DNA from: CAZEVY01 sp964515555 | Lineage (GTDB): Bacteria; Acidobacteriota; Terriglobia; Bryobacterales; Bryobacteraceae | DNA length: 16,052 nt | Direction: 5' to 3' | Assembly (NCBI GenBank): GCA_964515555.1 | Contig: CAZEVY010000117.1 | Span: 1-16,052 of the forward strand | In this document: positions 8,349-15,247 of the stretch, one piece after another | Numbering within the stretch: position 1 is the first letter of the stretch | Layout: every line of letters starts with the position of its first letter | The notes under the pieces: generated by a model | The model's input: only the letters and a program-made list of their open reading frames with translations | Database searches by the model: none | Told to the model about the DNA's origin: nothing | Position numbers and translations under genes: made by a program

Positions 8349-8369
8349 TGGCCCTTAGTACCGGGGCCA
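8349..8369 (-). terminator. Possible terminator downstream of mnmE
   Basis: Six-base inverted repeat (TGGCCC / GGGCCA) with a 9-nt loop, beginning eight bases after the mnmE stop codon on the minus strand and followed by GTTTCG. The T-tract is weak. Position is the main argument. The remaining 8230-8377 spacer would also hold the promoter of the DUF1549 gene. Confidence 0.35.
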
Positions 8370-8377
8370 CCCTGCCA

Positions 8378-9733
8378 TTACTTTCCGATGCAGAAGGTCG
8401 AGAAGATGCGGTTGAGGATGTCGTCGGCGGTGGTCGCTCCGGTGACGGCGTCGAGAGGCTTCAACGCGGCGTACAGATCGAGGAGCAGCAGCTCGTGCGG
8501 CAGGCCGCTCGCGAGCGCGTCGCGGGCCTGTTGCAGCGCGGCATGAGTTTCCCGCAGGAGTTGGGCATGCCGCAGACTGGTGAGGAACCCGCCCTCCTGC
8601 TCGATCCCGCCTCGGGGCGCGACCGCGTCCAGGATGCGGCTCCGCAGCTCGTCGATCCCATCGCCGGTGAGCGCCGATACCGCCACCGTCTCGAAGCCCC
8701 GCTCGGCGCGGCGCGCGAGGTCGCTCTTGTTCCCGGCGACCAGGCTGCGCCCCTGTGCGGCGGCGCGCGCGGCGAGGTCGCGGTCCTCGGGCGCGAGAGG
8801 CACGGCGAGGTCGACCACCACCAGCGTCAGGTCCGCGTCGGCCATGGCCTGCACGCTGCGCTCGATGCCGAGGCGCTCCACCGGATCGCCGCCTGCCTCG
8901 CGAATGCCGGCGGTGTCGAGGAAGCGGATGGGGACGCCGCCGATCTCGGCGGTCTCGCTGACGAGGTCGCGCGTGGTGCCGGCGATCTCGGTGACGATGG
9001 CGCGATCCTGCCGCAGGAGCCGGTTGAACAGGCTGCTCTTGCCGACGTTGGGCCGTCCCACGATCGCCAGCGTCAGTCCGTCGTGCACGAGCTTGCCCCA
9101 GGCGAAGCCGTCGACGAGCGCGGCGACGCCCGCCAGAAGCGGTGCGAGGCGGCGGGCGATTTCGTCGTTCGATGCGACCGGGAGGTCGTCCTCGGCGAAG
9201 TCGATGCCGGCTTCGAGGAGCGCGACCAGGTCGAGGAGTTGCTCCTTCAGCGGGCGCAGAAGTCGTGAGACGGAGCCTTCGGCTTGCCGCGCAGCGACGC
9301 GGGCCTGGTAGAGGGTGGTGGCTTCGATGAGGTCGCGCACGGCCTCGGCCTGCGGCAGGTCGATGCGGCCGCGCACGAAGGCCCGCAGCGTGAACTCGCC
9401 TGGCTCGGCCAGCCGCGCTCCGGCGGCCAGCGCGCGCTCGACGCAATGGCGCAGCACGACCGGCGCGCCGTGGCAGGAGATCTCGACGATGTCCTCGGCG
9501 GTGTAGGATCGCGGGGCTTCGAAGAAGGCGGCGACGACGTGGTCGACCGCTCGGCCGTCCTCGTCGATCAGCTCGGCGGCGCGGGAAGTCCAGGATCGCC
9601 AGCGCGGGCCGCGCGGGAATCGGAGGATGCACTCGGCGATGCCGCGCGCCGATGCGCCGGAGATTCGCACGACGCCGAGTCCGCCGCGCCCGAGCGGGGT
9701 CGAGAGCGCGACGATGGTGTCGTCGAGGTTCAA
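8378..9733 (-). CDS. mnmE: tRNA uridine-5-carboxymethylaminomethyl(34) GTPase MnmE
   Basis: Cytoplasmic GTPase that works with MnmG to modify the wobble uridine (U34) of certain tRNAs. At 451 residues it has the normal family length. The N-terminal formyl-THF-binding domain starts DTIVALSTPLGRGGLGVVRISG and continues with SCHGAPVV and PGEFTLRAFVRGRIDLPQAEAV. The G domain is inserted in the helical domain: G1 GRPNVGKS (226-233), TTRD (253-256), G3 DTAG (273-276) and G4 NKSD (335-338). The C-terminus ends FCIGK (447-451), with the conserved catalytic-region Cys448. The start is TTG, four bases after the secDF stop (TGA-GGCG-TTG). The N-terminal alignment leaves no room for another start, so translation is probably coupled to secDF. 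Confidence 0.97.
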   Translation of the reverse strand: MNLDDTIVALSTPLGRGGLGVVRISGASARGIAECILRFPRGPRWRSWTSRAAELIDEDGRAVDHVVAAFFEAPRSYTAEDIVEISCHGAPVVLRHCVERALAAGARLAEPGEFTLRAFVRGRIDLPQAEAVRDLIEATTLYQARVAARQAEGSVSRLLRPLKEQLLDLVALLEAGIDFAEDDLPVASNDEIARRLAPLLAGVAALVDGFAWGKLVHDGLTLAIVGRPNVGKSSLFNRLLRQDRAIVTEIAGTTRDLVSETAEIGGVPIRFLDTAGIREAGGDPVERLGIERSVQAMADADLTLVVVDLAVPLAPEDRDLAARAAAQGRSLVAGNKSDLARRAERGFETVAVSALTGDGIDELRSRILDAVAPRGGIEQEGGFLTSLRHAQLLRETHAALQQARDALASGLPHELLLLDLYAALKPLDAVTGATTADDILNRIFSTFCIGK

Positions 9734-9737
9734 CGCC

Positions 9738-12521
9738 TCAGGCGGCTTTGCCCGGCCTGGCCGCCTCGGCTCGCCGCTGCTCCCACATCACCAGCAGCGC
9801 GCTGGCGACGAAGATCGACGAGTAAGTGCCCACAATGATGCCCACGAACAGCGCGAACGCGATGCCGTTCAGCACCTCGCCGCCGAGGAAGTACAGCGCC
9901 AGACAGGCCAGCAGCGTCGGACCGGCGGTCAGCAGCGTGCGGCTCAGCGTCTGGTTGATCGACTGGTTCACCAGCTCCAGGAAGGACGCCCCGCGGCGCT
10001 TGCCGCGCATGTTCTCGCGCACGCGGTCGAACACCACGATCTTGTCGTTCATCGAATAACCGATGAGAGTGAGCAGCGCCGCGATGATAGTCAGATCGAT
10101 CTCGCGGTTGGTGATCGAGAACAGGCCGAGGGTGATCACCACGTCGTGAATCGTCGCGATGACCGCGGCCACTCCCGAGATCAACTGGAAGCGGAAGGCG
10201 ATGTAGATCAGCATGCCGCCCAGCGCGGACATGGTCGCCAGCAGCGCCTGCTGCCGCAGTTGCGCGCCGGCGCGCGGTCCGACGATCTCGGCCGACCGCA
10301 GATTGAACGTCCCCAGGGCGCACTCCTGCTTCACGGCGGCGATGACGTTGCGGTCCAGTCCGGGAATCTTCGACAGCTCGTCGAGATTGCGGATGATGCC
10401 GTTGCGGTCGCGATCGCGATATCCCAGGATCGCCGTGACCGCCGCTTTCATCTGCGACTCGTCGATGTTCAGGGCGGCCGCCCCGCGCAGGCGGTCTTCG
10501 AGCGCACCCGCGGTGGCGTTGTTCAGGTCGAGCTTCGAGCCTACGGGTGCGTACTTCTCGCGCAGCAACTGTTCGACCAGCAGGCGCGACTGGTCGAGTC
10601 CCTTCTCGTCCGCCAGCTCGGTGCCGACGATGAATTCGCCGGTGCCCTGCGCCTCGGAGAGATTGAGCTGGCCGGGCAGCTTCGCCGAAAGCAGCGAGCG
10701 TAGCTCGGCGATCGGCGGCTTGGGGTCGAAGCGCACGTAAATCTGCATCCCGCTGCGGAAGTCGAGCCCGTATCGGGGTCCGCCCTTCATGACCAGGCTG
10801 CCGATACTGATGAGAATCGCGAGCACCGAGAGGCCGAGCGTCAGGGTGCGCTTCGAGAGAAAGTCGATGCTGGTCTGCTGGAACAGCTCTTTGCCGATGC
10901 TGAGCGTGGCGAGGCGCGGGTTTCGTCCGATTTTGAGATCGAATATGGCGCGCGAGACGAAGACCGCGGTGAACAGGTTCGCCACCAGTCCGATGACCAG
11001 GGTGACGGCGAAGCCGCGCACCGGGCCTGTGCCGAAGACGAACAGGAAGGCGCTGGCGACCACGGTGGTGACGTGCGTATCGATGATGGTTACCAGCGCG
11101 CGGTCGAAGCCGGCGGCGATGGCGGCGGGCACGGCCTTGCCCGCGCGCATCTCCTCCTTGATGCGCTCGAAGATCAGCACGTTGGAGTCGACCGCCATGC
11201 CGATGGAGAGCACCAAGCCGGCGATGCCCGGCAGCGTCCAGGTGGCGTCGAGGTAGCTCAACGCGGCGACCGTCATGATGGTGTTGAGCAGCAGCGCGAG
11301 CACGGCGTTGCCTCCGGCCCCGTGGTAGTAGCCCACCATGGCGCCGACCACGAGCGCGAGTCCGACGATGCCGGCGGTGAGGCCGCGGCGGATGGAGTCG
11401 GCGCCGAGCGACGGGCCGACGGTGCGTTCCTCTTCGAGCTTGGCTCCGGCGGGAAGCGAGCCGGCGCGGAGGTTGAGCGCCAAGTCGGCGGCTTCCTGCT
11501 GATCGGCCGCGCCCGTGATGCGGCCCTGGTCGGAGATGGTGTTCTCGATCGTCGGCGCGCTCAGCACGATGTTGTCGAGCACGATGGCGAGCTTGTTGCC
11601 GACGTTGGTGGAGGTGAACTTCTCGAATCTTCGCGCGGCGTCCTGACGCAGCGTGAAGCCGGTGTCCCAGCGGCCGGGAGCATCGGCGTTCTGCTGGGCG
11701 CGCGCGTCGCGCAGGTCGCGCCCGGTGATCACGGCCGATCGCGCCAGCAGCCACCAGGTCTCTCCCTGGCCGCCCGACGAGCGGCTGGATCCGCGCACCA
11801 GCCGCGAGTTCACCGGGATGACGCCGCCGCTTTGCGCCAGCGCGGCCTCGCGCGAGGGGAAGGGTCCGCCGCGCGTTTCGCAGAGCTCGAGCAGCGCCGC
11901 GGTTTGCAGGATGCCCTTGACGCGCGCCGGGTCGTCGACGCCGGGCAGCTGCACCAGCACGTCGGTGTCGCCGCCGGTTCCGCCGCGGCGCTGCACGCTG
12001 GCTTCGGCGACGCCCAGGCCATTGACGCGCTTCTCGATGGTGCTGATGGTCTGATTCATGGTCTCTTCGCGCAGCCGGATGGCGGCCTCGCGGCGAAGAT
12101 TCAGGCGGAAGTCGGCGCCCTGCGACACCAGGATCCACTGCTGGGCGGTGGCGTCGGTGACCAACCGCCGGAAGTCGGCGATTTTGTCGGAAGGAACGCC
12201 CTTGACGGTGATATGGATGCTATCGGCGGCGTCGACCGAGTCCGGCTCGCTGCGTTCCATGGCGGCGAAGTCGATGCGGTCGCGGTTGAGCATCTCGCGC
12301 AGGCGCTCGATGACTAGGTCGGCTTCGGCCTTGAAGGCGTCCTGAACCTGGATTTGCAAAACGATGTGGCTTCCGCCCTTGAGATCGAGACCGAGGCGGA
12401 TGTTGTTGTTGAAGTTGGCCTTCACCTCGTCGATCGATTTGGGGATCCCGGTCACGCCGACGATGCAGGCGACCACCAGGGCGACAATCAGGATCCACTT
12501 CCAGCGCAGATTCTTAGGCAA
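9738..12521 (-). CDS. secDF: Protein translocase SecDF, fused SecD-SecF, with insertion in the SecF half
   Basis: Inner-membrane, proton-motive-force-driven accessory of SecYEG that pulls exported proteins from the outside; 927 residues from the chosen start. The SecD half (to about 530) opens with one membrane helix, then RLGLDLKGGSHIVL, the P1 periplasmic domain, and helices with AVDSNVLIFERIKEE. The SecF half (about 535 on) has GLDFRSGMQIYVRF, EIVGPRAGAQLRQQAL and MNDKIVVFDRVREN. Both halves keep the conserved transmembrane Asp region. Between SecF's first periplasmic strands and EIVGP lies an extra stretch (about 660-730) resembling tandem helix-hairpin-helix motifs. The start chosen is TTG at 12521 because GAGGA (12528-12532) lies six bases upstream. 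TTG at 12536 is in frame but lacks a ribosome site. No yajC is adjacent; mnmE follows after 4 nt. Confidence 0.95.
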   Translation of the reverse strand: MPKNLRWKWILIVALVVACIVGVTGIPKSIDEVKANFNNNIRLGLDLKGGSHIVLQIQVQDAFKAEADLVIERLREMLNRDRIDFAAMERSEPDSVDAADSIHITVKGVPSDKIADFRRLVTDATAQQWILVSQGADFRLNLRREAAIRLREETMNQTISTIEKRVNGLGVAEASVQRRGGTGGDTDVLVQLPGVDDPARVKGILQTAALLELCETRGGPFPSREAALAQSGGVIPVNSRLVRGSSRSSGGQGETWWLLARSAVITGRDLRDARAQQNADAPGRWDTGFTLRQDAARRFEKFTSTNVGNKLAIVLDNIVLSAPTIENTISDQGRITGAADQQEAADLALNLRAGSLPAGAKLEEERTVGPSLGADSIRRGLTAGIVGLALVVGAMVGYYHGAGGNAVLALLLNTIMTVAALSYLDATWTLPGIAGLVLSIGMAVDSNVLIFERIKEEMRAGKAVPAAIAAGFDRALVTIIDTHVTTVVASAFLFVFGTGPVRGFAVTLVIGLVANLFTAVFVSRAIFDLKIGRNPRLATLSIGKELFQQTSIDFLSKRTLTLGLSVLAILISIGSLVMKGGPRYGLDFRSGMQIYVRFDPKPPIAELRSLLSAKLPGQLNLSEAQGTGEFIVGTELADEKGLDQSRLLVEQLLREKYAPVGSKLDLNNATAGALEDRLRGAAALNIDESQMKAAVTAILGYRDRDRNGIIRNLDELSKIPGLDRNVIAAVKQECALGTFNLRSAEIVGPRAGAQLRQQALLATMSALGGMLIYIAFRFQLISGVAAVIATIHDVVITLGLFSITNREIDLTIIAALLTLIGYSMNDKIVVFDRVRENMRGKRRGASFLELVNQSINQTLSRTLLTAGPTLLACLALYFLGGEVLNGIAFALFVGIIVGTYSSIFVASALLVMWEQRRAEAARPGKAA

Positions 12522-12527
12522 GACGAT

Positions 12528-12532
12528 TCCTC
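12528..12532 (-). promoter_or_regulatory. Ribosome binding site deciding the secDF start
   Basis: GAGGA on the minus strand, six bases upstream of the TTG at 12521. It favours that codon over the in-frame TTG at 12536, which is preceded only by AAGT. Confidence 0.55.
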
Positions 12533-12579
12533 GCAAACTTCAGATGTCTCGGGAGGGGCACAGATCCAGGCGGGTGCGC

Positions 12580-12596
12580 GAAGCTGGGAGAGCTTC
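12580..12596. other. Small inverted repeat in the secDF leader
   Basis: GAAGCT / AGCTTC separated by GGGAG, a perfect 6-bp stem with a 5-nt loop. It lies in the divergent spacer between secDF and the ligase operon (12522-12713). It would fall inside the secDF 5' leader if the promoter at 12639-12669 is used. It could be an RNA hairpin or an operator; nothing further supports either. Confidence 0.25.
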
Positions 12597-12638
12597 CGCT
12601 GCCGAGTCGGGAAGGAGGCCGGCCACCCCTATCCGGAC

Positions 12639-12669
12639 ATTATCGCACCGGGAGCCCCGTGGTCGGCAA
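12639..12669 (-). promoter_or_regulatory. Candidate promoter for secDF-mnmE
   Basis: On the minus strand: TTGCCG (-35-like, 12664-12669), a 19-bp spacer, then GATAAT (-10, 12639-12644) preceded by TGC, which makes an extended -10. Transcription would start near 12632, giving a leader of about 110 nt before secDF. This is the best sigma-70-like match I see in the divergent spacer. The long spacer lowers confidence. Confidence 0.4.
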
Positions 12670-12690
12670 GCGGGGGTGCCATGCCGCCGA

Positions 12691-12699
12691 TGTTATCCT
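12691..12699 (+). promoter_or_regulatory. Candidate extended -10 element for the ligase operon
   Basis: TGTTATCCT on the plus strand, an extended -10-like element ending 14 bp before the ATG at 12714, with no recognisable -35. Transcription from it would give a leader of only several bases, in keeping with the absence of a Shine-Dalgarno before that ATG. Confidence 0.25.
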
Positions 12700-12713
12700 G
12701 GACCTTTCCCCCC

Positions 12714-13811
12714 ATGCCGACCGATCTCCACGCCCGCACTGCGCAGGCCAAAGCGCAACTCGACGCGCACGTCCGCGACATCGTCCAGTGGCACTTCGAC
12801 CCTGCCACCGGCTGCCCCTTCTGGCTCGACTTCGCCTCGAAACTCGACTGGGACCCGCGCCGCGAGATCCGCGCCTTTGAAGACCTGCGGCGCTTTCCGC
12901 CTTTCGAGGACGACTGGCTGCGCGGCGGACCCGTCCGCCGCTGGCTGCCCAAGGGACTCGAAGGCCGCCCCATGTTCGTATTCGAGACCGGCGGCACCAC
13001 GGGAGTCCCGAAGTCGCGGCTCCAGGTGGAGGACTTCCGGACCGACTACGAGATGTTCTCGGCGACGCTGCCGGAGAAGTACTTCCCGCGCGGGTCGAAC
13101 TGGCTGATGCTGGGCCCGAGCGGGCCGCGGCGGCTGCGGCTCGCCGTCGAGCACCTGTGCCAGTATCGCGGCGGCATCTGCTTCTGCGTGGATCTGGACC
13201 CGCGCTGGGTGATCAAGCTCATCAAGTCCGGTCACATTGAGGAGATGGCGCGCTATCGCGACCACGTCATCGACCAGGCGGTGACGATCCTCGGCGCCGG
13301 GCACGACATCCGCTGCCTGTTCACCACGCCGAAGCTGCTGGAGGCGCTGGCCGAGGAGCTCGAGAATCGCGGGACGAGCGTGCGCGAGTCGGGCATCACC
13401 GGCATTTTCGCCGGCGGCACCGAGTTCACGCCGCAATACACGCGCTTCGCCGTCGAGGAGCTGCTCGGCGACGGCGTCTACCTCACGCCGACCTACGGGA
13501 ACACGCTGATGGGGCTGGCCTGCTCCAAGCCCGTCACGCCGGCGGAGAACTACAAGATCAGCTACTACGCGCCGCAGCCGCGCGCGGTGATCGAGGTGGT
13601 CGGCTTTAAGGACCCGGATCGGGTGGTGGGTGTGGGCGAGAGCGGGCGCGTGCGGCTGACGACGCTCACGCGCGAGACGTTCATCCCCGGATTCCTGGAG
13701 CGCGACGAGGGGGAGCGCGAGCCGCCGTGCGACGAGTACCCGTGGGACGGCGTCAGCGGCGTGCGGCCCTTCAGTCAGCTGGCCGGGGGCACTACTGTGG
13801 GAGTCTACTAA
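12714..13811 (+). CDS. LuxE/PaaK-like adenylate-forming ligase
   Basis: Probably activates a carboxylic acid as an acyl-adenylate; the substrate is unknown. 365 residues from ATG 12714. Visible motifs are the phosphate-binding loop TGGTTGVPK (92-100), YGNTLMG (261-267, equivalent to the YG.T adenine/acyl motif), and GESGRVRLTTLTRETFIPGF near the C-terminus. The length matches LuxE acyl-protein synthetases (about 370) better than phenylacetate-CoA ligases (about 430), which have a larger C-terminal domain. Cys339 (EPPCDEY) lies near the C-terminus, where LuxE carries its acyl-accepting cysteine; equivalence here is a guess. The reductase gene starts one base after the stop codon, which supports a substrate hand-off between the two. 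Alternative in-frame ATGs at 12681 and 12690 would add 11 or 8 residues; no start has a strong ribosome site. A general PaaK-like CoA ligase is the main alternative. Confidence 0.78.
   Translation: MPTDLHARTAQAKAQLDAHVRDIVQWHFDPATGCPFWLDFASKLDWDPRREIRAFEDLRRFPPFEDDWLRGGPVRRWLPKGLEGRPMFVFETGGTTGVPKSRLQVEDFRTDYEMFSATLPEKYFPRGSNWLMLGPSGPRRLRLAVEHLCQYRGGICFCVDLDPRWVIKLIKSGHIEEMARYRDHVIDQAVTILGAGHDIRCLFTTPKLLEALAEELENRGTSVRESGITGIFAGGTEFTPQYTRFAVEELLGDGVYLTPTYGNTLMGLACSKPVTPAENYKISYYAPQPRAVIEVVGFKDPDRVVGVGESGRVRLTTLTRETFIPGFLERDEGEREPPCDEYPWDGVSGVRPFSQLAGGTTVGVY
13799..13803 (+). promoter_or_regulatory. Ribosome binding site of the acyl reductase gene
   Basis: GGGAG within the last codons of the ligase gene, nine bases before the ATG at 13813. 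It supports that start and coupled translation. Confidence 0.55.
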
Positions 13812-13812
13812 C

Positions 13813-15246
13813 ATGCTGAATCTTCCGATCCTGCGATGGGGCGTGCCCTACACGAGCCTGGAACAGGACACCGTGGTGCACTTCGCCTCGGGCGAGCCGC
13901 TGGCGCGCGTCAGCCAGGCCAACACCGGACTGCTCGGCCGCGACATGCGGCAGGCCGCGCGCGCGCGCGACGTGCTGACGGAGATCCCCATCCCCGAGCT
14001 GATCGCGATCATGAAGAAGGCGGGCGAGCTGTATCTCAACGGCACCCTGCCGATGGGCGACGGCGTGCAATCGCCCGACGATTTCGCGCGGCAGCAGTCG
14101 GCTTCCACCGGCCTGCCCGAGCACATGTGCAAGGGCAACATGAAGAAGAATCACTTCGTGTTGTCGAACATGGACCAGATTCTCGACGCGCTCACCCGCG
14201 GCCTCGATCTCAAGATTCTCACGCACGGTTTTGGGCGGGAGTCGCGCGGCGTGATTGTGAGCTACCAGGTGCAGTCGCCGGTGCTGGGGCTGGTGCTGCC
14301 GTCGAATTCGCCGGGCGTGCACACGCTGTGGCTGCCGGTGATTCCGATGCAGGTCGGGCTGGTGCTGAAACCCGGCCCGCAGGAGCCCTGGACGCCGTAT
14401 CGCATGGCGGCGGCGTTCGTCCAGGCAGGTGTGCCGAAGGAGGCCATCGCGATTTACCCGGGACTGGGCGACGTCGGGGCTGAAGTAGTCCGGCGCTGTC
14501 AGCGGTCGATGATCTTCGGCGGTACGGCGACGGTGGAGCGCTACAAGGGCGACCCGCGAGTGCAGGTGCACGGTCCGGGGTTCAGCAAGATCCTGCTGGG
14601 CGACGACGTGGTGGACGACTGGGAGAAGTACATCGACATCATGGCCGACAGCGTCTTCCTCAACAGCGGACGCGGATGCATCAACTGCTCGGGCGTGTGG
14701 GCGTCGCGGCACACCAAGGAGATCGCCGAGGCGCTGGCCGAGAAAATAGGCCCGGTGCAGCCGCTGCCGCCCGAAGACCCGGAGTCGGCCCTGGCGGCGT
14801 TCACCGTGCCCGGTGCCGCGAAGGCGATCTGGAAGTCGATCGCGGCGGGACTAGGCGAATCGGGGGTCGTCGAGACGACCGCGAAGTTCGGTCCGCGGCT
14901 GGTGGAGCAGGAGCGCTGCGGCTACCTGCGTCCGACGGTGATTCACTGCGACTCGCCGGGACGGATGCTCGCGAATACGGAATACATGTATCCGTTCGTG
15001 AGCGTGGTGGAGTGTCCGCAGGAGGAGATGCTGAAGCGCATCGGCCCGACTCTGGTGTGCAGCGCGATCACCAACGACCGGCAGTTCCAGCGCCAGCTCA
15101 TCGAGGCGACCCACATCGACCGCCTGAATATCGGCGCGATCCCGACCATCCGGCTGGATTGGCTGCAACCGCACGAGGGGAATATCGTCGAGTTTCTGTT
15201 CCGGCCGCGGGCGTTTCAGGCGGCGCTGGAGCAGATCGCCGTCTAA
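13813..15246 (+). CDS. LuxC-like / CoA-acylating-type aldehyde dehydrogenase family reductase
   Basis: 477 residues of the aldehyde dehydrogenase superfamily, probably reducing an activated acyl group to an aldehyde with NAD(P)H. The cofactor domain shows SPVLGLVLPSNSPGVHTLWLP, then VGLVLKPGPQEPWTPYRMAAAF and AGVPKEAIAIYPG, and then FGGTATVERY in place of the usual FTGS. The expected catalytic-glutamate segment (ELGGK) is replaced by QVHGPGFSKILLGDD. Loss of that glutamate and a GP..S pattern are features of CoA-acylating dehydrogenases and LuxC rather than of aldehyde-oxidising enzymes. The nucleophile is probably Cys289 in NSGRGCINC; Cys292 is close by. The gene lies one base after the ligase and one base before the Gfo/Idh/MocA gene. 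LuxC-like acyl reductase versus another acylating dehydrogenase cannot be settled from motifs. Confidence 0.82.
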   Translation: MLNLPILRWGVPYTSLEQDTVVHFASGEPLARVSQANTGLLGRDMRQAARARDVLTEIPIPELIAIMKKAGELYLNGTLPMGDGVQSPDDFARQQSASTGLPEHMCKGNMKKNHFVLSNMDQILDALTRGLDLKILTHGFGRESRGVIVSYQVQSPVLGLVLPSNSPGVHTLWLPVIPMQVGLVLKPGPQEPWTPYRMAAAFVQAGVPKEAIAIYPGLGDVGAEVVRRCQRSMIFGGTATVERYKGDPRVQVHGPGFSKILLGDDVVDDWEKYIDIMADSVFLNSGRGCINCSGVWASRHTKEIAEALAEKIGPVQPLPPEDPESALAAFTVPGAAKAIWKSIAAGLGESGVVETTAKFGPRLVEQERCGYLRPTVIHCDSPGRMLANTEYMYPFVSVVECPQEEMLKRIGPTLVCSAITNDRQFQRQLIEATHIDRLNIGAIPTIRLDWLQPHEGNIVEFLFRPRAFQAALEQIAV

Positions 15247-15247
15247 C

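Noticed and set aside
9730..12138. Long 802-codon open frame on the minus strand within secDF
   Set aside because: It is a shifted shadow of secDF, rich in Arg, Ala, His and Gly with no domain; long spurious frames are expected at this GC content.
13955..13970. Run of alternating GC at the start of the reductase gene
   Set aside because: It lies in coding sequence for QAARARD and follows from codon bias in high-GC DNA.
12714..15246. A bioluminescence (lux) operon
   Set aside because: Only LuxE- and LuxC-like enzymes are present; no LuxA/LuxB luciferase or LuxD transferase is seen in the window.
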